A stretch of 64,000 nucleotides of DNA. Origin: Bacillus sp. SKDU12 (GTDB taxonomy: Bacteria > Bacillota > Bacilli > Bacillales > Bacillaceae). Where the stretch lies: assembly GCF_010093085.1 (NCBI RefSeq), contig NZ_MSRC01000022.1:20281-84280 (forward strand), in the 5' to 3' direction. The position numbers and the translations under genes are program-made. Of the stretch, positions 51,968 through 60,435 are shown in pieces. The notes beneath the pieces were generated by a model that was not told the DNA's origin, searched no databases, and worked only from the letters and a program-made list of their open reading frames with translations. Numbering within the stretch: the first letter of the stretch is position 1; each line of letters begins with the position of its first letter.

Positions 51968-52200
51968 ATCTTATCCCTTTTGAAATACGGGAGCCCTGAG
52001 TAAGATCGGATCAGCTTCACATCAAAGAAACGATTTCAAGTGTCAAAAGCCGTTTACACTGCATCCGCCGGAACCAGAAAGCTCAAAGCTTCAACAATTA
52101 GACCTCACCGCTTTACCTTTCAAATTGTCGTGAATTCCTTAAAGAACCTTGGCATTGCAAACAGGTGCTTAAACGTTTCTTGTCTGGATTCCTCCTGAAT
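51968..52200. other. Gene-free scar between bdhA and ydjI
   Basis: In 168, ydjJ and the inositol transporter gene iolT (ydjK) lie between ydjI and bdhA. Here only about 230 bases remain. On the minus strand a 25-codon open stretch with protein-like composition, including MPRFFKEFTTI before its stop (about 52200 down to 52120), could be a remnant, but it has no start region or recognisable family. Confidence 0.5.
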
Positions 52201-52205
52201 AAAAA

Positions 52206-52240
52206 AAGTCCCGAGTGCTGTTCACTCAGGACTTTTCACT
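52206..52240 (-). terminator. Terminator of the pspA-ydjGHI operon
   Basis: AAGTCCCGAGTG pairs with CACTCAGGACTT (one mismatch); a run of seven T residues follows on the minus strand. Confidence 0.88.
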
Positions 52241-52249
52241 GCATAGCTC

Positions 52250-53221
52250 TTATACAAGCTTTTGGCCGCAGTTCGGGCAAAAATTGGCTTCACCGCTTTT
52301 TGTTCCGCAGTTCGGACAGAAATTCGGTTTACTTCCGCTTCCTGTTGGCTGTGAGCCTGATGACTGCGCCTGCTGATTTTGATTCATTTGATTCATCATC
52401 TGATTGGCCATATTCATTCCCATCATCATTCCAGCCATATCCGAAGCTGCTCCGCCTCCGCTCATCTTTCCGGATGCCATCCCATCCGTCATAGAAATTT
52501 GCTGGTATTTGTTCATATCCCCAACCATACCGTAGGAAGCGTTCTTCGTAATCATATCCTGAACCTCTTGAGGATAATTAAAGCTCATGATTTGAAAACC
52601 AGTAATTGTCATCCCGTCGCCGACTAACTGCATATCTAAGTCTTCTTGAATTCCCTTCGCGATGTCAAAAGAATTGGCTTGCAGATTAAACATATCCTTT
52701 CCTTCTCTTGTGATCCACTTCATCAGAAGCTGATCAAGAATAGAAGTCATTCGGGTTTTAATATCCTCTACAAAATATTGATCCTTCACACCAGCGATTT
52801 TATCAATCAGACTGATATAGTCCTGAACCTTAAAGTTAAATGTACCATTCGCGCGAATTGGCATCCCGCCGGGCATTCCCGCTGCCGGAATATTTATCGC
52901 CTGCTTTGTTCCCCATCTCACGGTAAATTCCTTCGTATTGACAAACAGCACCTCGGCGCGCATGCCGCTGTTAAACCCAAACTTAAAGCCCTTTAACGTT
53001 GAGAGAAACGGAATAATCTCAGATTCTATATCATAGTCGCCGTCATCTTGAAAAACCCCTTCAACCCTTCCATTGCTCAAAAAGACAGCATCCTGTCCGG
53101 GACGGATAATTAATCGGCTCCCTTTTTTGATTTCACGATTGTTCCATTTATAAAAAATCATATCATCTCTAAATTCTTCCCACTCTACTACATTCGCTAA
53201 TTGGTTTCTGAAAAACGACAT
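52250..53221 (-). CDS. ydjI: SPFH-domain protein with C-terminal zinc ribbons (YdjI)
   Basis: A 323-residue cytoplasmic protein. The N-terminal two thirds are SPFH/virion-core-protein-like (KKGSRLIIRPGQDAVFLSNG near residue 35, FKVQDYISLIDKI). A Met/Gly/Gln-rich stretch (DMAGMMMGMNMANQMMNQMN) follows, then a C-terminal double zinc ribbon (FCPNCGTKSGEANFCPNCGQ). In 168 YdjI recruits PspA to the membrane through YdjG/YdjH. ATG at 53221. It is the last gene of the operon, 31 bases after ydjH. Confidence 0.9.
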   Translation of the reverse strand: MSFFRNQLANVVEWEEFRDDMIFYKWNNREIKKGSRLIIRPGQDAVFLSNGRVEGVFQDDGDYDIESEIIPFLSTLKGFKFGFNSGMRAEVLFVNTKEFTVRWGTKQAINIPAAGMPGGMPIRANGTFNFKVQDYISLIDKIAGVKDQYFVEDIKTRMTSILDQLLMKWITREGKDMFNLQANSFDIAKGIQEDLDMQLVGDGMTITGFQIMSFNYPQEVQDMITKNASYGMVGDMNKYQQISMTDGMASGKMSGGGAASDMAGMMMGMNMANQMMNQMNQNQQAQSSGSQPTGSGSKPNFCPNCGTKSGEANFCPNCGQKLV

Positions 53222-53252
53222 GATACCTCTCCCTTTACTCTATTTTCTTCCT

Positions 53253-54014
53253 TTAGAATTTGCCGCGGCTGCCGCTGTATGACGTGCCGCCTTTCGTAAC
53301 CCCGCCATCGCCGCTGTCTTTATCTGATGGTTTTCTTTCTCTTGTTACAGTTGTTCTGATATAAGTATCATATTGATCAATCACATCAGACGTACGAGAA
53401 TCCATATATGTATCTCCATTAACGGTTACCTTTCCGCCTGCTTGATAAAGCATGATTGAAACCGCGATCCCTCCGACTGCGATTGCTGCAATCAGCTGAA
53501 ACCACCAAGCAAAGAATATGTTATCGGGGTTGATACCCGGTTTTATTCCCATATCTTTATAGGAAAGCTGAATATAAGTCTGAAAAGCTTTGAAATAATC
53601 TTCATTTGATAAATCAGAAGAAATCGTATTTCTAATGCTGTTCAGCCTGCTGTTGTCCAAATACTGCTCAGCTTTTTTGTAGCCAGAAATGAATACATCT
53701 CTATTCGTCATATCAATCGTTAAAATGGCGGTGCTGCCTTTTCCGTAACGATCATAAAAATCTGTGGCATAATCAGCAATATCTTTCCCGTTTGTGCTTT
53801 TTGTCGTAATAATGATGAAATCAGTGTCCCTCTTTGCACCCAGCTCAGCCGAGAGAGATTCGAGTTTTCCGATTTCTGCTTTTGATAATAGATGGGCATG
53901 GTCATACACATGCTGCTGTGATTCAGAAGCTCTCGCCGCACCCATCCCCAGTACCGGCATCATGATGAAAACAGCCAGCACAACAAGAATCGCTTTCCCT
54001 AAAAATCCGCGCAT
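53253..54014 (-). CDS. ydjH: TPM-domain membrane protein YdjH
   Basis: A 253-residue membrane protein from the ATG at 54014: signal or anchor segment (residues about 5-25), a TPM (Psb32/TLP18) domain ending near residue 150 (VYDHAHLLSKAEIGKLE, GKGSTAILTIDMTNRDVFISGY), a second transmembrane segment near 175-195, and a Gly/Ser-rich C-terminus (GGVTKGGTSYSGSRGKF). GGAGGCGG precedes the ATG, which overlaps the ydjG stop by one base (TAATG). A longer frame begins at 54038. Confidence 0.9.
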   Translation of the reverse strand: MRGFLGKAILVVLAVFIMMPVLGMGAARASESQQHVYDHAHLLSKAEIGKLESLSAELGAKRDTDFIIITTKSTNGKDIADYATDFYDRYGKGSTAILTIDMTNRDVFISGYKKAEQYLDNSRLNSIRNTISSDLSNEDYFKAFQTYIQLSYKDMGIKPGINPDNIFFAWWFQLIAAIAVGGIAVSIMLYQAGGKVTVNGDTYMDSRTSDVIDQYDTYIRTTVTRERKPSDKDSGDGGVTKGGTSYSGSRGKF

Positions 54015-55039
54015 TAAAATCCGCCTCCCATCATCCATGAGACGAGCTTCAATGCAAGAAATGTCCCACCTGCTATTCCGCTAAACCACGCCGCCACTTT
54101 TCCCCGACTGATCGGCGGCTTTCCGACAACCTTTCCTGTTTGCCCGTTCATCGCAAAAATATGTTCTGCTCTTTCATAATCATAGCTGACCATCCAAACA
54201 GGAAGCAGAATGTAAAAGCTGTTCACATTTTTCGTGTGAATATGTTTGTCTCTCACATTGACTGACGTATATCCTGAAAAAGTAGAATGTATGTATGAAT
54301 CTATATAACTGCTAATTTTCTCTTTTGCCCTCGGAAAGAGCTCCTCATCGGTATAATTGTACTTTTCCGCAATATAACCGGCCAAATATGCCGTTTGAAA
54401 GTCCTTCAGCTCATCATATGAATAAGGCTCCAACTTGTCCATTAATTCGTCTTTCATTTTTTCAGAGGCATCGACAGGAATTTTTAAGTAATCGAGATTG
54501 ATATCACGAAACGCTTCAAAATGCTCTGTTTCCGTGCAAATATAATCCCCTTCTTCATACCGGTGGACTCTCGTACAGTTCGCTCTTACCTGCACTTCAC
54601 TATTTAAATCAAACATCCAAAACGGAATGTACATGCCTGTGATGCTTTTGATACGATCAGCCGACATGAATCCTCTGGGTGTCAAAAGCCCTTTTTTGCA
54701 CCACTTTTGAAATGCCTGTTCCGCTTCTTGTTTACTGATTGTAAATGGAATGACCTTCGCCGGCGCCAAATGTCCTGATAAACGATCGGCAAGTATAGCA
54801 GCACCTCCGCAGAAGCTGCACGTCGTCGCTGTCGTTTCAGCTTCCGTAATTAAAACAGCACCGCAGTTTTCACATTGATATTCTTTCGCTTCCTCTTCAG
54901 AAAACTGTGTCGCAATATTTTCTTTCGGAAGGCTTTCAATATTGTCCTGTCTTCCGCAGCTGCCGCAGGATAACGCGCCGGATTCGCTGTCAAATGCCAT
55001 ATCACTGCCGCAGTTCGGACACTTATAAGAAATTATCAT
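54014..55039 (-). CDS. ydjG: Zinc-ribbon membrane protein YdjG
   Basis: A 341-residue protein starting with two zinc ribbons (CPNCGSDM...CGSCG and CENCGAV...CSFCGGAA, residues about 7-85). A middle soluble domain follows, then a C-terminal membrane segment (near 315-335, WFSGIAGGTFLALKLVSWMMGG). With YdjH it forms the membrane partner of PspA and YdjI in 168. ATG at 55039 follows GAGAGGG. It lies between pspA and ydjH in the same operon. Confidence 0.9.
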   Translation of the reverse strand: MIISYKCPNCGSDMAFDSESGALSCGSCGRQDNIESLPKENIATQFSEEEAKEYQCENCGAVLITEAETTATTCSFCGGAAILADRLSGHLAPAKVIPFTISKQEAEQAFQKWCKKGLLTPRGFMSADRIKSITGMYIPFWMFDLNSEVQVRANCTRVHRYEEGDYICTETEHFEAFRDINLDYLKIPVDASEKMKDELMDKLEPYSYDELKDFQTAYLAGYIAEKYNYTDEELFPRAKEKISSYIDSYIHSTFSGYTSVNVRDKHIHTKNVNSFYILLPVWMVSYDYERAEHIFAMNGQTGKVVGKPPISRGKVAAWFSGIAGGTFLALKLVSWMMGGGF

Positions 55040-55102
55040 AACCGTTCCCTCTCACATCTTGATAAAATGGTTCCGCAGCCGAAAGCTGCGGCCTCCTCTA
55101 TA

Positions 55103-55786
55103 TTATTTATCGAGCAGTATTTTCGCTTTTAAGGCCGCAAGTTCATCATCTACCTGACTTGAACCGGCAGTATTATACTTTGCAGTCAGATCATCCATAT
55201 CATCCTGCGGAGCACTGTTCAGTTCTGCCATTGCATGGGCCTGATCAAGCGCCTTATTTACATTGTCCTCCATTCTGCCAAATGCAGACATTGATTGGTT
55301 TGTACCAGCAACAGACGCGCCCAGCTTGTTCATTTTTTCTTGCGTTTTCGCCACTGCCCACTTCGCCTTGATCGCATTTTTGCGCGCTTCCAGCTCCCCA
55401 ATGTCAGAAACCAGTTTGTCATGCATCTTTCTCATTTGTGCAGCATTGGTTTCAGCCATTTGATTCGCCGTCTGCAGCTCAGAAAGCCTTGCCCCCAAAG
55501 ATGTTTTTCTTTCAAGAAATGTTCTCGCATCGCCCTCATTTCCTGCTTGCAGCGCCTTCACCGCATAGCTTTCCATCTTTTCTATATCTGCCCGGCATTC
55601 ACGTAATTCTCTTTTCGCCCTTTGCTCCTCAGCCATAACAGCAGCGGTTTCTGACTTAACCTTAGACAGATCGTTATTCATGTTTCTAACATACTGATCT
55701 GCCATTTTCTCTGGGTTTTCAGCCTTGTCCAACAAAGCATTGATATTCGCCGACATAATATCTTTGAATCTCGTCATTATACTCAT
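55103..55786 (-). CDS. pspA: Phage shock protein A homologue PspA
   Basis: Membrane-remodelling coiled-coil protein of the PspA/IM30/ESCRT-III family (ydjF in 168) that protects the envelope under stress. The 227-residue protein has the amphipathic N-terminal helix (MSIMTRFKDIMSANINALLDKAENPEKM) and a long coiled coil (residues about 30-185) with Lys/Glu heptads. Two adjacent ATGs (55789 and 55786) are possible; the second has 9-base spacing to GGAGG. First gene of pspA-ydjG-ydjH-ydjI. A SigW-like promoter lies upstream. Confidence 0.93.
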   Translation of the reverse strand: MSIMTRFKDIMSANINALLDKAENPEKMADQYVRNMNNDLSKVKSETAAVMAEEQRAKRELRECRADIEKMESYAVKALQAGNEGDARTFLERKTSLGARLSELQTANQMAETNAAQMRKMHDKLVSDIGELEARKNAIKAKWAVAKTQEKMNKLGASVAGTNQSMSAFGRMEDNVNKALDQAHAMAELNSAPQDDMDDLTAKYNTAGSSQVDDELAALKAKILLDK

Positions 55787-55826
55787 CATGTAGTTCCTCC
55801 GCTATTTCGTTAAACTTCTTACTACA

Positions 55827-55855
55827 TATACTATTTATTATCGTTAAAAGTTTCA
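55827..55855 (-). promoter_or_regulatory. SigW-like promoter of pspA
   Basis: On the minus strand TGAAAC (55850-55855) is followed after 17 bases by AGTATA (55827-55832). The SigW consensus is TGAAAC, 16-17 bases, CGTATA, so the first -10 base differs. pspA is a known SigW target in 168. Confidence 0.65.
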
Positions 55856-55916
55856 TTTTTTTAATAAAAAATGACATTTCAAATGAAAATATATAACTTT
55901 TTACCTGAATATAAAG

Positions 55917-55960
55917 AAGGATGCTTCCCAAAGTCCAAAAACTTTTAGGAAGCATCCTTG
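55917..55960 (-). terminator. Long hairpin between hsdR and pspA
   Basis: AAGGATGCTTCC pairs perfectly with GGAAGCATCCTT (12 bp); inside the loop AAAGT also pairs with ACTTT. A T-rich stretch (CTTTATATTC) follows on the minus strand. Likely terminator of the restriction-modification operon. Confidence 0.75.
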
Positions 55961-56029
55961 ATGGTTGAAACTTCATGGCGGGCGGTGTGTCAATTGCTCT
56001 GATTTTTATGTAATAAGAGCGCCACTTTA

Positions 56030-59000
56030 TTATCTTAACTCGTCATCCAAAGGTACAATGATTTCATCTAATGTCTTTTTCCACTGGCGCTTCAGTTTTG
56101 GACCGTATTTCAATGGCTTTACATCAGGATGTACGGCTTTATACTTATCAAATTGTTTACTGTTGATGATTTCCCCGAGATGCGGAATAGAATCTGTCCC
56201 TATCACATATTGAACTGCAGATAAATGAAGTTCATCCTCTGACACAAACCATGTGTTCGCAAATTCATGAATCGCTTTGTCTCGTGCTTTCGTGAAGAAG
56301 CTTCGTTTCACGACAAGAATATCTTCCTCTTCATCTACGTTTTTCGTATCAATGGCATTTAACATCTCACGGTATACATCTTTTACAATGTCTGATTTAT
56401 CCAGTTTTTGAAGGGCGCTTTCGATCTCATCACGGATATTTTGGTTATTGGCCGAGTACGTTTCTAATAGTCGATCAATATACGTTGAATCAATATCATA
56501 GATTTTCACTGCATTTTCTCCATAAAATTCAATGTCTGAAAAATCCGGCTCGGGGCCATCTTGACCCTCTTCATCTATAAGTGACCCTTTAATCGTGTGA
56601 TAGATACCAATAAATTCTTCTAGCGTTCCCACCTGTTCTTGAAGTGCTGCTGATTTCTCCATATCATCATTGTAATCATCATATGTCACTAACGCTTCGT
56701 AAGAATTGTTTAGCTCTTGAAATGTTTTCACGAACTCAATTCGGGTTTCAAGAGATGTGTGCTCATCAATATCCGTTGGGTTGGGAATTAACGTCGTTAG
56801 TGCTTTGTGAGCTTTTTTAAAGCGTTTCTTCGATTCATCATACGTTGGATATACCAGACTAGATTCCTCTTGTGCATGGGAATATAACTTCGTCGCATTC
56901 TTTACGTTTTGTTCCATTGTAAAAGGTTTACGGAATGTCACAATTAATCCTTTTGTCTTTCCTGGATATGTACGATTGGTCCTAGAAAAAGCTTGAATCA
57001 AATTGGCATAACTTAAATTCCGATCCACAAATAACGTTTGAATCGTTGGGGCATCAAAACCAGTCAATAACCGATCGACTACAATGACTAGGTCAATTTG
57101 TTTGCCAAATTCTTTGAATTCCCCTTTTTTACGAGCCAAGCGATTGTTAATATCACCATTATATCGTTCAATATCTTCTATCGACCAAGCAGTGCGATAG
57201 TAATCATTATAATCCTTAATAATCTCCATCATTTCATCGTGAGTTTGCTTGGAATTTTCCTCGTTTTCTTGCATTGAATACGTAATTGCAATACGGGGAA
57301 AGTCAGGATCTTCAATTGTACGACCTGTTCGGATTGGATGTCCCGCAAACTCATTTGTCAGCCAATTCGTATCCTTCGTCATTTCTTTAATGGCCTGATA
57401 GTAACGTTTCGCCATATCAATGGAACTCGTTGTTAAAATAGCTGATTTTTGCGGGCGGCCGTTTTGAAAATCAAATTTAATATAGGCATTATCCGGCCTG
57501 AAAATCTTATGAATGACTTTTTGAATATGTTCATCATTCTCGAACGAAGATGGTTCAAGATATGCTTCTTTTTCGATTCCATCCATTTGATCAATCATAT
57601 CGTTGATTTCATCATCACTACAATTGGCGTATTTTTCTTGATGACGCAGCTGTTCGAAAATATGATTATTTAATGAAGTGAGGTCAATTGTATCTTCATG
57701 CTCTACTTGAAACCCTAAAACAGCACCATCGTCTAACGCATTCTTAATCGTATACGTGTGCAAAACGTCTCCATATTGGTCACGAGTAGTGCGAGCTAAT
57801 CGGCCCTTCGCTTGCTTTTTATTTTCATTAAATATCGGTGTCCCTGTAAATCCAAACCATGTTGAATTTGGAAAGAACCCTTTAATGGCTTCCATGCCTT
57901 CTGAACTTAACGCACGATGACATTCATCCACGACAAAGACAATATGCTGCCCCAGCAGTTTCTTAAAGCGCTGAGTGCCTTTTTGCTCCTCTTGCCTTTG
58001 GGCATAACGCAAGGAAGCCTCCAGTTTTTGGCGCGTGGTAATGATCACTGTATTCGAATTGGTATCAGACAATAGAGTTTGACTTAGCTCCTTTGCGCTC
58101 CCAGTTCCGACAATCAAACTATTCGATTTAGCATGACCAGAAGAAATCCCCGTGTTAAACTCAGACGCAAATTTAGTAAATTCAGTCGTCGTTTGATTAT
58201 CTAAGTCTTTTCGGTCAATGAGCATAATCGTACGGTCTACACCTGGTTTGCGAGCCAATAACTTGGTAGACACAAAACTTGTCAACGTTTTTCCTGATCC
58301 GGTCGCATGCCAAACAAAGCCGGATTGATGCCTCATGGCAGATGTAAACAAGGCTTCTATGGCATGAATTTGATACGGTTTTAACACCACTAGAGCTTTG
58401 TTGTCTTGGTCTTCACTTACAATTGTATAATTGGCAATCAAACGGTGTGCATCTGGAATGTTTAACACTTGTTTCACAAACTCATAGAGATTTTCTACTT
58501 TTCGATTATCCGTTGTCCGCCAGCTAAAGATCAATTTTTTATGCATATCTTTTGGCAGCGCATTAGCAAAATAGCGAGTCGTTTGTTCGTTGGAAATGAC
58601 AAATAACTGCAGGGTGGAAAAGATATTATTTCGAAACATTCCTTCTTCTGCGTATTTCTTGATTTGATGGAAAGCTTGAAATACGCCGTCTTTTGCACTT
58701 GCCTGCTTTAATTCAATTTGAACAATAGGTAATCCATTGATGAGAAGTGTCACGTCAAATCGGCGATCACGTCCATCAACATTTGTCTTTTGTTTCGCAA
58801 TCTGATGAACGACTTCGTATGTAGAAATACCGCCCCCAATATCTTGATTGGAATACAGCACCAACGACATGGAACCTAATGAAACGTCTTCACGTTCAAT
58901 CGTAATCCGAGCAATTCCATTTTCCCCTTTGAGCCATTTAGCAGCATCAAAGGGTGTCTGCGTTTTCGATAACAACTCTGTCTTTATCGAATCGAATTCT

Positions 59001-59188
59001 TTATCAGTCATTGGATATTCCCCAATTTCTGATAAATTATTTTGTGTAATCTTGTGCCGCAAGTTCTTCCATAAGTCTTCTTCCGACTTTAAATCCGGCC
59101 GATAATTCCACTGATTATGCCCTTCCCCTAACACTTCAATCAGGCGGCGCTCTACCTCTGCTTCATCTTTATGTTGGATCGTTGCCAT
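56030..59188 (-). CDS. hsdR: Type I restriction enzyme R subunit (HsdR)
   Basis: Motor and nuclease subunit of a type I restriction system. The 1052-residue protein starts at ATG 59188 (GAGGGGGAG before it); a longer frame from 59338 has no ribosome site. A PD-(D/E)xK nuclease domain is at about residues 140-165 (RFDVTLLINGLPIVQIELKQ: Asp 145, Glu 159, Lys 161). The SF2 translocase follows: Walker A ATGSGKT near 295-301, DECH near 421-424, FTGTP, and QAFSRTNRTYPGK (motif VI). All catalytic residues are present, so restriction should be active. It lies 20 bases after hsdS. Confidence 0.93.
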   Translation of the reverse strand: MATIQHKDEAEVERRLIEVLGEGHNQWNYRPDLKSEEDLWKNLRHKITQNNLSEIGEYPMTDKEFDSIKTELLSKTQTPFDAAKWLKGENGIARITIEREDVSLGSMSLVLYSNQDIGGGISTYEVVHQIAKQKTNVDGRDRRFDVTLLINGLPIVQIELKQASAKDGVFQAFHQIKKYAEEGMFRNNIFSTLQLFVISNEQTTRYFANALPKDMHKKLIFSWRTTDNRKVENLYEFVKQVLNIPDAHRLIANYTIVSEDQDNKALVVLKPYQIHAIEALFTSAMRHQSGFVWHATGSGKTLTSFVSTKLLARKPGVDRTIMLIDRKDLDNQTTTEFTKFASEFNTGISSGHAKSNSLIVGTGSAKELSQTLLSDTNSNTVIITTRQKLEASLRYAQRQEEQKGTQRFKKLLGQHIVFVVDECHRALSSEGMEAIKGFFPNSTWFGFTGTPIFNENKKQAKGRLARTTRDQYGDVLHTYTIKNALDDGAVLGFQVEHEDTIDLTSLNNHIFEQLRHQEKYANCSDDEINDMIDQMDGIEKEAYLEPSSFENDEHIQKVIHKIFRPDNAYIKFDFQNGRPQKSAILTTSSIDMAKRYYQAIKEMTKDTNWLTNEFAGHPIRTGRTIEDPDFPRIAITYSMQENEENSKQTHDEMMEIIKDYNDYYRTAWSIEDIERYNGDINNRLARKKGEFKEFGKQIDLVIVVDRLLTGFDAPTIQTLFVDRNLSYANLIQAFSRTNRTYPGKTKGLIVTFRKPFTMEQNVKNATKLYSHAQEESSLVYPTYDESKKRFKKAHKALTTLIPNPTDIDEHTSLETRIEFVKTFQELNNSYEALVTYDDYNDDMEKSAALQEQVGTLEEFIGIYHTIKGSLIDEEGQDGPEPDFSDIEFYGENAVKIYDIDSTYIDRLLETYSANNQNIRDEIESALQKLDKSDIVKDVYREMLNAIDTKNVDEEEDILVVKRSFFTKARDKAIHEFANTWFVSEDELHLSAVQYVIGTDSIPHLGEIINSKQFDKYKAVHPDVKPLKYGPKLKRQWKKTLDEIIVPLDDELR

Positions 59189-59208
59189 GATTCTCCCCCT
59201 CTTTTTCA

Positions 59209-60435
59209 CTAGACAAACATCTTTTGTAGGAAAGCTTTTTTCGTTTCTTTTAAGGCATCTACTTCGCGTTGGTGAAGGGCGATGGTGTCGTCTAGTTGTT
59301 TGAAGAAGGTGCCGATTTGGGTTTGTTCTTTTAAACAAGGTACAAGACTTTCAAAATTTTCAACACTACCTCTTGAAATATTCAGCTGAGACATACCTGC
59401 ACCTTGTGATTTGAAATATTTTTGGTCGTGATTGATGTATGACAACAAAAATAACGGATCCGCAGAATCATTAGGTCTTAACAGTGCAACCCTCTGATTA
59501 AGTACAAACTTATCATTTTCAGGTATTAATGCAACTCTCCCCAACAAATCGCCATGACCTACATCACTCAAAACCATTACTAAGTCATCTTTTTTTAGAA
59601 TTTCAGATGATTCATCAACAAATTTCCCTGAATGTTTTAAACCTCCGTTAATAGAAATAGAATTTAAATTAATTAATTCATACTTTCCTAATTCAGATTG
59701 CCTATCTTCATGTCCTTTTCCATTTTTATAAGTAGTCATTGATGATAATTTACGTGGTAACCAATCTCCACTAAACCCCGGAAACCGAACCTCCGGCACA
59801 GACTCCCCTTCTTTTGGAAACATTTTTTGCAAGAATCCCTGTTTTGTTTGTTTGAGGGCGGTTAGTTCTTGCTGATGAAGAGCGATCGTGTCGTCTAGTT
59901 GTTTGAAGAAGTTGCCGATAGTTTGTTGTTCATCAATACTTGGTACCATTATTGAAAAATTAGCATATTCTTGAGCATTTACACCAGGTTGTCCAGATCG
60001 TTGAGAAGTTATTTTTATAAATTCATTATATTTTGTGGTAAGTGTATTTTGAAAAACAAATCCAGGATCATATCCAGATTTGATTCTTGCCCGAATTAAA
60101 AATCCTGCATAATATACTTTACCGTCTTTATTATCATAAATATAAGTTTTACCGACACTTGCACCTGTACGAGCAAATAGGATATCTCCTACTTTAAGCA
60201 AATATTTTTCAGCTGATGCTAAATCAATATTAGGTGATGTTAAACTATCTTCTAAAAACTTATGGGTTGTATCATCAATATCCGTAATTCGAATATATTT
60301 GTTTTCTCCATCATACTGAGTTGCACTTGCATTAAGCCCGTACTCAAAATCGTACGACACCTCACCCAACTTCCGCTCTTCCCACTCTCCACTAAACCCC
60401 TCAAATCTCACTTCTGGCACTCGCTTATTTCCCAC
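59209..60435 (-). CDS. hsdS: Type I restriction enzyme specificity subunit (HsdS)
   Basis: A 408-residue DNA-recognition subunit with two target-recognition domains (about residues 1-190 and 215-395). Each half begins with VPEVRFxGFSGxW and ends in the conserved spacer TIGNFFKQLDDTIALHQ or TQIGTFFKQLDDTIALHQ, then a helix ending FLQKMF. The two recognition domains differ, so the recognised site should be bipartite and asymmetric. Start GTG at 60435, overlapping hsdM by 11 bases, with AGAGGTG. A direct DNA repeat lies at 59279-59309 and 59882-59911. Confidence 0.93.
   Translation of the reverse strand: MGNKRVPEVRFEGFSGEWEERKLGEVSYDFEYGLNASATQYDGENKYIRITDIDDTTHKFLEDSLTSPNIDLASAEKYLLKVGDILFARTGASVGKTYIYDNKDGKVYYAGFLIRARIKSGYDPGFVFQNTLTTKYNEFIKITSQRSGQPGVNAQEYANFSIMVPSIDEQQTIGNFFKQLDDTIALHQQELTALKQTKQGFLQKMFPKEGESVPEVRFPGFSGDWLPRKLSSMTTYKNGKGHEDRQSELGKYELINLNSISINGGLKHSGKFVDESSEILKKDDLVMVLSDVGHGDLLGRVALIPENDKFVLNQRVALLRPNDSADPLFLLSYINHDQKYFKSQGAGMSQLNISRGSVENFESLVPCLKEQTQIGTFFKQLDDTIALHQREVDALKETKKAFLQKMFV

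Noticed and set aside
52165..52494. 109-codon plus-strand open frame after bdhA
   Set aside because: It runs through the ydjI terminator and antisense to the ydjI zinc ribbons; no ribosome site.
55719..55976. 85-codon minus-strand open frame across the pspA promoter
   Set aside because: It overlaps the SigW-like promoter, the hairpin at 55917-55960 and the start of pspA in another frame; no ribosome site.
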